NCBI GenBank assembly: GCA_002703245.1 | Contig: NZTV01000075.1 | Location: forward strand, 1 to 64,000 | Reading direction: 5' to 3' | From: Microbacterium sp. | GTDB lineage: Bacteria > Actinomycetota > Actinomycetes > Actinomycetales > Microbacteriaceae | DNA: 64,000 nt | Part shown: positions 9,388 through 17,733 of the stretch, piece by piece | Layout: every line of letters begins with the position of its first letter | Numbering within the stretch: position 1 is the first letter of the stretch | Position numbers and translations under genes: made by a program | The notes under the pieces: model-generated | Database searches by the model: none | Told to the model about the DNA's origin: nothing | What the model saw: the letters and a program-made list of their open reading frames with translations, nothing else

Positions 9388-9857
9388 GAGGTCGCCTCGG
9401 CGCGCTCGGCGAAGTCCAGGGTGGGGAGCCCCCAGGTCTGGTCGGAGGGTGTGCGGAGCATCCGTGGGTTCAGCACTTCGTCGATGACGATCTCGACGAC
9501 GTAGTGGGCTTCGGCGGCGAGCACGTGGCCGGCGAACGCGCGCGCCCCGGCGTCCTTTCGCCCGACGGCGAGGTGGACGTGGACGACGTGGCCCTCGGCG
9601 CCGGTGGTGATGGTGCCGGACCCGATCCCCTCCGTGTAGGGGATGTGCACGCTCTCGGGCAGGGGTGGTTCAGGGTCGGCCGACGGGGTCTGCGCGGCGA
9701 TCAGCTCCACATCGCGGAAGGCGCCGCTGAGGGTGACGATGACACCCTGTGCGATCCTGTGGTGGGCACATGCGCTCGCGATCGATCCGATCAGATCGTC
9801 GCCCGGTGCCAACGAGACCGCGATGCGGCGGCCGGTTTCCAGTGATGCGCTCCGCAT
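9384..9857 (-). CDS. PPC (DUF296) domain protein
   Basis: This 157-residue single-domain protein of the PPC/DUF296 family has MRSASLETGRRIAVSLAPGDDLIGSIASACAHHRI at the N-terminus and TEGIGSGTITTGAEGHVVHVHLAVG later. Bacterial members form trimers and may bind small ligands or metals; the function is generally unknown. The ATG at 9857 has AGGGGG upstream, and an earlier frame start would read through the operator. Its stop overlaps the GntR start, making a two-gene unit. A GntR-like site lies about 20 bp upstream. Confidence 0.82.
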   Translation of the reverse strand: MRSASLETGRRIAVSLAPGDDLIGSIASACAHHRIAQGVIVTLSGAFRDVELIAAQTPSADPEPPLPESVHIPYTEGIGSGTITTGAEGHVVHVHLAVGRKDAGARAFAGHVLAAEAHYVVEIVIDEVLNPRMLRTPSDQTWGLPTLDFAERAEATS

Positions 9858-9876
9858 CGTTCCCCCTACTTTCCTC

Positions 9877-9892
9877 GACTTATCGACAAGAG
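9877..9892. promoter_or_regulatory. Putative GntR operator C
   Basis: The core CTTATCGACAAG at 9879-9890 matches 11 of 12 bases of operator A. It lies just upstream of the PPC-GntR start and would allow autoregulation. Confidence 0.6.
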
Positions 9893-9977
9893 AGCCGATC
9901 GAGACGCAACCAGCATTCCTCATTCCCTTCAAAATCACGGTTCATTGTTTGTTTCCGACCTGTAAAACATCCTCTTC

Positions 9978-9995
9978 AGGTCGACTTGTTGACCT
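9978..9995. promoter_or_regulatory. Putative operator D overlapping a -35 element
   Basis: AGGTCGACTTGTTGACCT is a near-perfect inverted repeat containing CTTGTTGAC, a partial match to the GntR core. TTGACC (9989-9994) followed 16 bp later by TAGGTA could be the promoter of the divergent amidohydrolase operon. The rest of 9858-10084 is the shared divergent control region. Confidence 0.4.
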
Positions 9996-10084
9996 TTTTC
10001 TGAATCGTGGTAGGTAGTGTGGCCGTTCGTGTGCCGAGCCGGCACGAGGAGAGAGCCGGAGTCCGGCACACGAGAGGGGCCCGC

Positions 10085-11290
10085 GTGGCGCAGACGGAGA
10101 AGCGGATTTCGGCGATGTCGCTGTGGGACGGCGACGCCGATCGGGGCGTGCGCTCCCTCGCGTGGCAGGACGGCGTCATCTCCGCGGTCGGGACGCCGCA
10201 GGGTGAGGCCGATGCGCAGTACAGCGTGATCCCCGGCCTGGTCGACACCCACGTGCACATGGACTCACACGCCGGATCGGGGTCGGTCGACTGGATGACG
10301 TGGCCTCTGATCACGCCGGCGGAGGAGCGGTCACTGCACGTGGTCGCACACGCACGACGGGCCGCGGCGGCCGGGGTGACCACGCTGCGCGACCTCGGTG
10401 GGTCGACGGTGCAGCTCGCCGCCGCGCGCGCTCTCGAGGCGGGCCTGGTCCCCGGACCTCGCCTCCGTGTGAACTGCCCCGTGGGCATGACCGCCGGGCA
10501 CGGCGACCTGTTCACCCCGCCGCACTTCCCGCATCGGGCGCCGACGGCCGATTCACCCGATGAGTGCCGCAAGCTCGTGCGCCAGTGGGCGCGTTCGGGA
10601 ACCGACGGCATCAAGATCTACACCAGCGGTGGCGTGCTCTCGGTCGGAGACAAGGTCGGTTGGCGCAACCAGACCACGGCCGAGATCGCCGCGACCGTCG
10701 ACGAGGCGCACGCCCTGGGCATGCTCGTTGCCGCCCATGCCCACAACGCGGAGGGGATCGACCTGGCGTTGGAGTTCGAGGTCGACTCGATCGAGCACGG
10801 AACCGGCATCGAGGAACGCCACTGGGAGATCCTCATCGAGCGCGACATCCCCGTCGCGCCGACCCTGCTCATCAACGACGCGATCGCCGAGCGTCGCTTC
10901 CCTGTCAGCGACGAGGCGGCCGAGAAGGCGCAGGCGGTCGTCGCCGAGCGCGACGCCAACTTCGTCGGGGCCGCCGCCGCCGGTGTGCGCTTCGTGCTCG
11001 GCACCGACGCCAACGGGGTGATGATCGCGTTCGGAGACCAACTCGAAGAGATGCGCCTCATGCGGCGTAGCTTCGCCTGGACCTCCGAGCGCACCCTCCG
11101 CGCGGGAACCTCCGACGCCGCCGACGCCATCCGGATGGGTGAGACCACCGGACGCCTGCTCCCGGGCCTCGGCGCCGACTTCATCGTCGTCCGCGGTCGC
11201 CCGTGGGAGGACATCGACACCCTGACCACCGAGAACATCGTCGCCGTCGTCGCCCGCGGTGAGCTCGTGGCCGGCACCCTGCCGGACTGA
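10085..11290 (+). CDS. Metal-dependent amidohydrolase (imidazolonepropionase/prolidase-like)
   Basis: The roughly 401-residue amidohydrolase-superfamily protein has VDTHVHMDSHAG (metal His-X-His), GIKIYTSGG (likely carboxylated-Lys position), AHAHNAEGI, SIEHGTGIEE and the late metal Asp in LGTDANG. The type hydrolyses cyclic or linear amides; the substrate is unknown. The GTG at 10085 is chosen because GAGGGG stands 6-7 bp upstream and the protein then begins VAQTEKRISAMSLWDG. It is the first gene of an operon with the Dpp-type transporter, so it may act on the imported compound. Confidence 0.85.
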   Translation: MAQTEKRISAMSLWDGDADRGVRSLAWQDGVISAVGTPQGEADAQYSVIPGLVDTHVHMDSHAGSGSVDWMTWPLITPAEERSLHVVAHARRAAAAGVTTLRDLGGSTVQLAAARALEAGLVPGPRLRVNCPVGMTAGHGDLFTPPHFPHRAPTADSPDECRKLVRQWARSGTDGIKIYTSGGVLSVGDKVGWRNQTTAEIAATVDEAHALGMLVAAHAHNAEGIDLALEFEVDSIEHGTGIEERHWEILIERDIPVAPTLLINDAIAERRFPVSDEAAEKAQAVVAERDANFVGAAAAGVRFVLGTDANGVMIAFGDQLEEMRLMRRSFAWTSERTLRAGTSDAADAIRMGETTGRLLPGLGADFIVVRGRPWEDIDTLTTENIVAVVARGELVAGTLPD

Positions 11291-11327
11291 CGCACCACCC
11301 CTCCCCTCCACCCCCTAGGAGAACTCT

Positions 11328-12932
11328 GTGATCACCCGAACCCGCACGGCCCGTTGGGCCGCCGTCCCCGCCGGTGTGGCCGTGGCCGCCGTCGCGCTCT
11401 CGGCCTGCTCCGGCGAGGCCGACGGCGCCGCGACCCCCGCGGCAGACGTCGACCAGGACATCGTCTTCGCCCTGATGGAAGACGCCGGCTGCGTCGACCC
11501 GCAGCAGACGTCGGTCACGACCGCGCTGAACGTCGGTCGTCAGCTGACGGACTCGCTGCTGGACCAGGACCCCGACACCGGAGAGATCGTCCCGTGGCTC
11601 GCCGAGAGCTGGGAAGTCAGCGACGACCTCACCTCCTACACCTTCACGCTGCGCGATGACGTCACCTTCAGCGACGACACCGCGCTGACCAGCGAGGTCG
11701 TGGCCACCAACTTCGACACCATCATCGAACTCGGCGGCTCCGCATCGCTCGCAGGTGCCTACCTCGAGGGCTACACCGGCACCGACGTGATCAGCGACAC
11801 GGAGTTCACCGTGAACTTCGCCGAGCCCAACGTCGCGTTCCTGCAGGGCGCCACGACGATGTCGCTGGGCATCCTCTCCGAGGCGTCCGCGACGGCCACT
11901 CCTGAGGAACGCTGTGCCGCACCGATCGGTTCGGGCCCGTTCGTGCTGGATTCCTACGTCGCCAACGACTCGATCGTGATCGACCGTCGCGAGGGTTACG
12001 ACTGGGCCTCCGAGCTGCGCGGGCACGAGGGTGAGGCCTACCTCGAGACGGTGACCTTCCCGATCATCACCGAGGCGAGCGTGCGCACGGGTGGGCTGTC
12101 GTCGGGCGAGTACGACGCCATCCAGGACCTGCCCTACATCGACGAGTCGCGCTTCACCACCGACGAGTACAACCTGTACGCCAAGGCCAACCCCGGCGTG
12201 CCGAACTCCTTCGTCGTCAACACCACGCAGGGGCTGCTCGGTGACGAGAGCGTGCGTCAGGCGATCACGATGGGACTGGACCGCGACCAGATCAACGTCA
12301 TCGCCGGCTCTGTCAGCGGCGCGGCACCCACCAGCGTGCTGACCAGCTCGACCCCGGGCTTCACCGACCTCGGTGACACGCTCGCGTACGACCCCGACGG
12401 GGCGACCGCCGTGCTTGAGGCCGACGGCTGGGAGCTCGGCTCCGATGGCATCTACGAGCGTGACGGACAGCCGCTGACGGTCACCGTCACCGCCTTCTAC
12501 GCGCAGGATGTCCTCGAGGCGGCGCAGCAGCAGCTTCGCGAGGTGGGCATCGACCTGCAGCTGAACATGGTCACCGCCGGTGACTTCTTCGGCGCGATCG
12601 CCACGGGCGACTACGAGATGCTCGGCGCAGGGCTCACCCGCACCGACCCCGACGTGCTGCGCGTGCTGCTGTCGGTCGACTCGCCTTCGCGCTGGGGCAT
12701 CGTCGACGACGCCGAGCTGGAGGCCCTGCTGCAGGAGCAGAGCATGACCGCCGACGTCGACGCGCGTCAGGAGATCGTCGATGAGATCCAGGAGATCGTC
12801 GCCGAGCGCGCGTACGTGATCCCGACCCTGCAGACGGTGCAGCTGCACGCGTCGCGCGCGGGTGTCGAAGGCATCACGTTCGACTCGGCCTCGCGCATCC
12901 ACCTGTACGACACCGTCGTCACCTCCGAGTGA
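11328..12932 (+). CDS. ABC transporter substrate-binding lipoprotein (family 5, peptide/nickel type)
   Basis: The 534-residue solute receptor has a signal peptide with lipobox VALSAC (lipidated Cys27) and the typical SBP_bac_5 sequence: LAESWEVSDDLTSYTFTLRDDVTFSDDTALT, and MGLDRDQINVIAGSVSGAAPTS later. It would present an oligopeptide-like or other small ligand to the permeases encoded downstream. The start is GTG with AGGAGA upstream. Its stop overlaps the next gene by one base. Confidence 0.92.
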   Translation: MITRTRTARWAAVPAGVAVAAVALSACSGEADGAATPAADVDQDIVFALMEDAGCVDPQQTSVTTALNVGRQLTDSLLDQDPDTGEIVPWLAESWEVSDDLTSYTFTLRDDVTFSDDTALTSEVVATNFDTIIELGGSASLAGAYLEGYTGTDVISDTEFTVNFAEPNVAFLQGATTMSLGILSEASATATPEERCAAPIGSGPFVLDSYVANDSIVIDRREGYDWASELRGHEGEAYLETVTFPIITEASVRTGGLSSGEYDAIQDLPYIDESRFTTDEYNLYAKANPGVPNSFVVNTTQGLLGDESVRQAITMGLDRDQINVIAGSVSGAAPTSVLTSSTPGFTDLGDTLAYDPDGATAVLEADGWELGSDGIYERDGQPLTVTVTAFYAQDVLEAAQQQLREVGIDLQLNMVTAGDFFGAIATGDYEMLGAGLTRTDPDVLRVLLSVDSPSRWGIVDDAELEALLQEQSMTADVDARQEIVDEIQEIVAERAYVIPTLQTVQLHASRAGVEGITFDSASRIHLYDTVVTSE

Positions 12933-13957
12933 TGACGACGCCGGTGCAGCGCGTGGGCCCAGGGACGACGACACGGGGACGGGTCGGGGTGGCGGTTCGC
13001 TTCCTGCTGCCCAAGATCGGCCAAGCCCTGTTCGTGGTGTGGGCCTCCTACACCGTCGCGTTCCTGTTGATCCACGCGCTGCCCGGCGACCCGATCCTCG
13101 CCGCGCTCGCCGTGCGCGGTGGGGACGCGACCAGCACCGACCCGGAGGTGCTGGCGGAATTGCGTGCCAGATACGGCCTGGACGGGCCCGCCTGGCAGCA
13201 GTACCTGACCGGCTTCTTCGGGATCTTCCGGGGTGACCTGGGGGTCTCGATCGCCACCGGGATCCCCGTCTCGGAGACGATCCTGCGGGTGGCCGGACCG
13301 ACGGCGGCACTGGCCGTCTTCGCGTTGGTCGTCGGCTTTCTGATCGCGCTCGTGTTCACGGTGTGGGCCTACATCGCACGACCGGGATGGATGCGGAACC
13401 TCGTGCTGCAGATCCCGCCGCTGGGTATCGCGATCCCCGCCTTCCTGACCGGGCTCGTCCTCATCACCGTGTTCTCCTTCGGCCTCGGGTGGTTCCCCGC
13501 CTCGGGTGCGACAGGATTTTCGAGTGTGGTCCTGCCGGGAATCACCCTGGCGCTGCCGACGGCGGCGGTGTTCTTCCAGGTGTTCTCCGCGGCGGTCTTC
13601 GATGCCGGAGCCAGCCCCTTCGTCTTCACCGCCAACGCCAAGGGCCTGTCGCAGACGACGGTGGTCTTCCGCCACGTGCTCCGCAACGCGATGCTGCCCG
13701 CGATCACGATCATCGGTCTGCAGATCGGATACCTCGCCGGGGGCACCGCCGTGGTCGAGACGGTGTTCTCCCGCGACGGGATCGGGCGTCTGATGGTCGA
13801 CGCGGTGCTCGCGCGCGACATCAACGTGCTGCTCGGCATCATCGTCGTCGTCGCCACCGTCTACGCGGTGGTCACCCTCATCGTCGACGCGCTGTACGGC
13901 GTGATCGACCCGCGTACCCGGACCCGACTGATCGGGTCGAAGGGAGGCAGGCGGTGA
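12932..13957 (+). CDS. ABC transporter permease, DppB-like
   Basis: This is a membrane protein of about 341 residues with six predicted helices. It has the DppB/OppB hallmarks PGDPILAALAVRGG with an extracellular loop after helix 1, and the EAA-type loop (ANAKGLSQTTVVFRHVLRNAMLPAITIIGLQIGYLAGG) contacting the ATPase. The ATG at 12932 (TGATG overlap) is chosen; a GTG 3 bp earlier is equally possible. It forms the channel with the next gene product. Confidence 0.9.
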   Translation: MTTPVQRVGPGTTTRGRVGVAVRFLLPKIGQALFVVWASYTVAFLLIHALPGDPILAALAVRGGDATSTDPEVLAELRARYGLDGPAWQQYLTGFFGIFRGDLGVSIATGIPVSETILRVAGPTAALAVFALVVGFLIALVFTVWAYIARPGWMRNLVLQIPPLGIAIPAFLTGLVLITVFSFGLGWFPASGATGFSSVVLPGITLALPTAAVFFQVFSAAVFDAGASPFVFTANAKGLSQTTVVFRHVLRNAMLPAITIIGLQIGYLAGGTAVVETVFSRDGIGRLMVDAVLARDINVLLGIIVVVATVYAVVTLIVDALYGVIDPRTRTRLIGSKGGRR

Positions 13958-14751
13958 AGTACCTCCGTCACCCCGACGTGGTCTTGTCTGTCGTCATCCT
14001 CGCGCTGACCGCGCTCGCCGTCATCGCCCCCGCTCTGCTGGCCCCGTACGACCCGTACCAGTCCGTCGGCGCTCTGCGTCTGGCCCCGCCCAGCTGGGAG
14101 CACCTGTTCGGAACCGACCATCTCGCGAGGGACGTCTTCTCCCGCGTCATCTACGGGGCACGTCTGTCGCTGTCGGCGGCCGGTCTCGCCGTGGTCGCCG
14201 GCGTCACCGCAGGCGCGATCATCGGCCTGATCACGGGGTATCTGCGTGGCCCCGTTGACGCTGTCGTGATGCGCTTCGTCGATGTCGTCATCGCCATCCC
14301 CGGCATCCTGCTGGCACTCATCGTCGTCGCCTCGCTCGGGTTCGGGCCGGTCGCGATCGGGCTCGGCGTGGGGCTGGGCACCTCGGGGACGTTCGCACGG
14401 GTGATGCGCGCGCAGGTCATCCGGGTGCGCTCGGAGGAGTACATCGAAGCGGCGCGCACCCTCGGCGTGCGCGGACCCACGATCCTCGTCCGACATGTCC
14501 TTCCCAATGCGGCGCGGCCGATCATCGCCATGGCCGCTCTCGAGCTGGCACTGGCGATCCTGGCCGTATCGGCGCTGAGCTTCCTCGGTTTCGGGGCCCA
14601 GCCGCCGGCACCCGAGTGGGGTTCGCTCGTGTCGGCCGGCCGGGACTTCGTCGCGGTCGCCCCGTGGCTGAGCATCCTCCCCGGTATGGTCATCCTTCTG
14701 GTCGTGCTCTCGGTCAACCGTGTCTCTCGATTCATCGGAGGGGAACGATGA
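13954..14751 (+). CDS. ABC transporter permease, DppC-like
   Basis: The 265-residue second permease has LAPYDPYQSVGALRLAPPSWEHLFGTDHLARDVFSRVIYGARLSL, the DppC signature, and the EAA loop (YIEAARTLGVRGPTILVRHVLPN). The GTG start overlaps the previous stop (GTGA) with GGGAGG 7-8 bp upstream, so translation is coupled. It ends in an ATGA overlap with the ATPase gene. Confidence 0.9.
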   Translation: MKYLRHPDVVLSVVILALTALAVIAPALLAPYDPYQSVGALRLAPPSWEHLFGTDHLARDVFSRVIYGARLSLSAAGLAVVAGVTAGAIIGLITGYLRGPVDAVVMRFVDVVIAIPGILLALIVVASLGFGPVAIGLGVGLGTSGTFARVMRAQVIRVRSEEYIEAARTLGVRGPTILVRHVLPNAARPIIAMAALELALAILAVSALSFLGFGAQPPAPEWGSLVSAGRDFVAVAPWLSILPGMVILLVVLSVNRVSRFIGGER

Positions 14752-16370
14752 CCCCCGCACCCCTGCTCACCGTCCGTGACCTGCGGGTGGAGTACACCAC
14801 CCCCGCGGGCGTCAACCCGGCGTTGCGCGGTGTCGACCTCGACATCGGACGCGGCGAGGTGCTCGCCGTGGTCGGTGAGTCGGGTTCGGGCAAGAGCACG
14901 ATCGCGCATGCACTGGTGCGCCTGCTCCCGGGCGAGGCGTCGATCGTCGGCGGCTCGATCGATTTCGACGACATCGACGTGATGCGGCTGTCGCAGCGTG
15001 CGTTGCGTCGCGTGCGCGGTGCGCGCATCGGATTCGTCCCACAGGATCCCTCGCACAGCCTCAACCCGGTGGTGCGCGTCGGTGAGCAGATCGCCGAGGT
15101 GGTGCGTCGCCACCTGGGCCTCACACCGCCGGACGCGCGTCGGCGTGCGGTCGAGATCCTCGACGAGGTGGGGATTCCGGAGCCGGGACAACGGGCGCGT
15201 CAGTACCCCCACGAGCTGTCCGGCGGTCTGCGCCAACGTGTGCTGATCGGCATCGCGTGGGCTTGCAATCCCGATCTCGTCATCGCCGATGAACCCACCA
15301 GCGCTTTGGATGCCACCGTGCAGCGGCACGTGTTGGACCGGATGCAGGCCCTGCGGGAGAGCCACGGGACATCGGTGCTGCTGGTCACCCACGACCTCGG
15401 CGTCGCCGCCGATCGTGCGGATCGGATCGTCGTGGTCAACAAGGGTGAGATCGTCGAGCGGGGCACGTCGACCGAGGTCCTGACGAATCCGACGCACGAA
15501 TACACCCGTCGTCTCGTCGCCGCGGCGCCGGGACTGCGCAGTCGCCGTCTGGAACCGACCGGCGGAACGGCCCGGGCCGTCCCCGAGATGGCGGAGCCGT
15601 TCCTGCGGGTGCAGGGTCTGGCGAAGAGCTACGGGTCGGCGTCGGCGCCGATCGTCGCCGCTGACGGGCTGGAGTTCGAGATCGCGCGCGGTACCACTTT
15701 CGCGATCGTGGGGGAGTCAGGCTCGGGCAAGAGCACGACGGCACGCATGATCGCGCGCATCGTGGAACCCGATGCCGGGACGATCACCTTCGACGGGGTG
15801 GACATCACGCGGCTGCGCGGCACGGCGCTGCGTCAGCTGCGCCGTCGACTGCAGGTGGTCTATCAGAACCCGTTCGGGTCGTTGGACCCGAGGATGACCA
15901 TCGGGGCGATCATCGATGAGCCGTTGCGGGCGTTCGGGATGGGTTCCCGGGCCGAGCGTGCCTCAGCCGTACGCGCACTGATGGCCGATGTGCGTCTCGA
16001 TCCGGCCTTGGCCGACCGTCGGCCTGCGCAGCTTTCCGGCGGCCAGCGTCAGCGCGTCGCGATCGCGCGGGCCCTCGCATTGCGGCCCGAGATGATCATC
16101 CTCGATGAGCCGGTCTCGGCTCTCGACGTGTCGGTGCAAGAACAGGTGCTGCAGCTGCTGGTCGACCTTCAGGCCGAGCACGACCTGACCTACCTGTTCA
16201 TCTCCCACGACCTCGGGGTCATCCGGCAGATCTCCGACGAGATCGCGGTGATGCGGCGCGGCGTGATGCTCGAGCAGGGGTCGGCCGGGCGCGTGTTCGC
16301 CGAGCCGCGGCACGATTACACGCGGGATCTGTTGAGCGCCATCCCGGGTGGCGGCGTCTCCGCCGGCTGA
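14748..16370 (+). CDS. ABC transporter ATP-binding protein, fused DppD-DppF type
   Basis: The 540-residue protein carries two complete nucleotide-binding domains in one chain. Walker A GESGSGKST occurs at 43-51 and again at 322-330. The first signature is LSGGLRQRV (about 157-165, with L for the usual Q) and the second is LSGGQRQRV (429-437). Both have Walker B DEP motifs. The fusion replaces separate DppD and DppF subunits. It is the last gene of the operon from 10085; a convergent gap of 84 bp follows before ldh. Confidence 0.93.
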   Translation: MTPAPLLTVRDLRVEYTTPAGVNPALRGVDLDIGRGEVLAVVGESGSGKSTIAHALVRLLPGEASIVGGSIDFDDIDVMRLSQRALRRVRGARIGFVPQDPSHSLNPVVRVGEQIAEVVRRHLGLTPPDARRRAVEILDEVGIPEPGQRARQYPHELSGGLRQRVLIGIAWACNPDLVIADEPTSALDATVQRHVLDRMQALRESHGTSVLLVTHDLGVAADRADRIVVVNKGEIVERGTSTEVLTNPTHEYTRRLVAAAPGLRSRRLEPTGGTARAVPEMAEPFLRVQGLAKSYGSASAPIVAADGLEFEIARGTTFAIVGESGSGKSTTARMIARIVEPDAGTITFDGVDITRLRGTALRQLRRRLQVVYQNPFGSLDPRMTIGAIIDEPLRAFGMGSRAERASAVRALMADVRLDPALADRRPAQLSGGQRQRVAIARALALRPEMIILDEPVSALDVSVQEQVLQLLVDLQAEHDLTYLFISHDLGVIRQISDEIAVMRRGVMLEQGSAGRVFAEPRHDYTRDLLSAIPGGGVSAG

Positions 16371-16454
16371 GTGGGGCCGAGGTCGGTGCAATACCGGATG
16401 CCGCGCCGCCCCCGGGAGTGCAGACCTCGTCGCGGCGCGACATCCGGAAGCGGT

Positions 16455-17405
16455 TCAGCGCAATGACGCGGCGACGTCCCGCAGGGCGTCCGCAGAGCGG
16501 TGGAACAGGTCGAGTTCGTTCGGTGCGAACGTCGTCCCACGGATCGGTCGTGCGCCGGAGGCGCTGACGATCGACGGGACGGACAGGGCGACCCCGTCGA
16601 CGCCGTGGAAGTCGTGGAGCACGGGGGAGACGGGCATGACGGCGTGCTCATCGTTGAGGATGGCCTCGACGATGCGGGCGCTCGAAAGACCGATGGCGTA
16701 GTTGGTGGCGCCCTTGCCCTGGATCACTTTGTAGGCGGCGTTGCGGACGTCGTCGGCGATCTGGTCGAGTTCATCGACGGTCATGCGATCGCCGCGGGGG
16801 GTCTCCCAGTCGAGGATCGGGACGGTGCCGATGGTGGCCTTCGACCACAGCGGGAACTCGGTGTCGCCGTGCTCGCCGACGATGTAGGCGTGCACGCTCG
16901 ACCGCGAGACCCCGGCGCGTTCGGCGAGCTTCCAGCGCAGTCGGGAGGTGTCGAGCACGGTGCCGGAGGCGAACAGGCGCTCGGTCGGAAGACCGGTGGC
17001 CTCCTGCGCGAGCACGGTGAGCACGTCGCATGGGTTGGTCACCACGACGTAGATCGCGTCGGGGGCCACCTCGAGCAGCTGCGGCATCATCTTCCGCATG
17101 ATCCCGGCGTTGACGCCGGCCAGTTCGATGCGGGACTGGCCGGGGTTCTGTTTGGCGCCGGCGGTGATGACGACCACCTGCGAGCCTTCGACGACCGAGA
17201 CGTCGTCGGAGCCGACGATGTCGCTCGATCCGGTGAACTGCGTGCCGTGCGCGAGGTCGAGCACCTCGGCTTCGACCTTGGCGGCGTTGATGTCATAGAG
17301 GGCGACGTGTCGGGCCGAACCGCGGATGAGGGCCGCGTACGCGGTGCTCGCGCCGACACTGCCCGCGCCGACGACGGTGAGTTTCGAGTTCTCGATCACG
17401 CTCAT
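16455..17405 (-). CDS. ldh: L-lactate dehydrogenase
   Basis: This 316-residue NAD-dependent enzyme interconverts pyruvate and L-lactate. It has the Rossmann motif VGAGSVGAS (12-20), the specificity loop AGAKQNPGQSR with Gln86 (lactate rather than malate dehydrogenase, which carries Arg), LDTSRLR with Asp152 and Arg155, and catalytic His179 in GEHGDTEFP. The ATG at 17405 gives MSVIENSKLTVVGAG; an upstream in-frame extension is not conserved-looking. It is monocistronic, convergent with the ABC operon. Confidence 0.93.
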   Translation of the reverse strand: MSVIENSKLTVVGAGSVGASTAYAALIRGSARHVALYDINAAKVEAEVLDLAHGTQFTGSSDIVGSDDVSVVEGSQVVVITAGAKQNPGQSRIELAGVNAGIMRKMMPQLLEVAPDAIYVVVTNPCDVLTVLAQEATGLPTERLFASGTVLDTSRLRWKLAERAGVSRSSVHAYIVGEHGDTEFPLWSKATIGTVPILDWETPRGDRMTVDELDQIADDVRNAAYKVIQGKGATNYAIGLSSARIVEAILNDEHAVMPVSPVLHDFHGVDGVALSVPSIVSASGARPIRGTTFAPNELDLFHRSADALRDVAASLR

Positions 17406-17520
17406 GAGCCCAGTATGGCGGGCTCCGCGGAGGTCCGGGTGACCGTTCTCTCGACGTCGAAGCACGCCGCGGGGGCGGCTCGATTGGCCAGGGAAGTGAA
17501 CCTGTCGTAAGCTGGTGGGC

Positions 17521-17610
17521 GGTGACGTGTCCGAGCGGCCGAAGGTGCAACACTCGAAATGTTGTGTAGGTTCACCCCTACCGTGGGTTCAAATCCCACC
17601 GTCACCGCCA
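17521..17610 (+). tRNA. tRNA-Ser(CGA)
   Basis: The acceptor stem GGTGACG (17521-17527) pairs with CGTCACC (17600-17606), followed by G and an encoded CCA (17608-17610). The anticodon stem CAACA/TGTTG encloses loop CTCGAAA with anticodon CGA at 17555-17557, reading UCG. A long variable arm and the GGTTCAAATCC T-arm fit a serine tRNA. Its 3' end serves as an integration target (see att sites). Confidence 0.95.
17588..17610 (+). repeat. Attachment site at the tRNA-Ser 3' end (outer att)
   Basis: The last 23 bp of the tRNA gene (TTCAAATCCCACC through CGCCA) recur exactly at 26403-26425. The insertion therefore keeps the tRNA intact, the standard outcome of tyrosine-recombinase integration. Confidence 0.85.
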
Positions 17611-17614
17611 TCCC

Positions 17615-17658
17615 AAACCCCCGCAGATCCCTTGAAAACACTGGGATCGCGGGGGTTT
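17615..17658 (+). terminator. Terminator hairpin after tRNA-Ser
   Basis: AAACCCCCGC pairs with GCGGGGGTTT (10 bp), continued after one bulged A by GATCCC/GGGATC, around an 11-nt loop. A related hairpin follows the second att copy at 26430-26473. Confidence 0.8.
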
Positions 17659-17718
17659 CGTCTTGCCTGGAGTGGGGCCAGTGTGAACAAAATGTGAACA
17701 AACGGTGTGGACGCAACG

Positions 17719-17733
17719 ATTGGACGGGTAGAT
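17719..17733 (+). repeat. Target-site duplication, left (IS481-family element)
   Basis: ATTGGACGGGTAGAT directly precedes the left end of the insertion sequence and is repeated exactly after its right end at 19155-19169. The 15-bp length is within the range known for IS481-family elements. Confidence 0.9.

Noticed and set aside
6307-9504. 1,065-codon open frame on the plus strand across the deaminase and GntR genes
   Set aside because: It lies opposite several well-supported minus-strand genes and its translation is Gly/Arg/His/Asp-rich low-complexity sequence typical of antisense frames in high-GC DNA.
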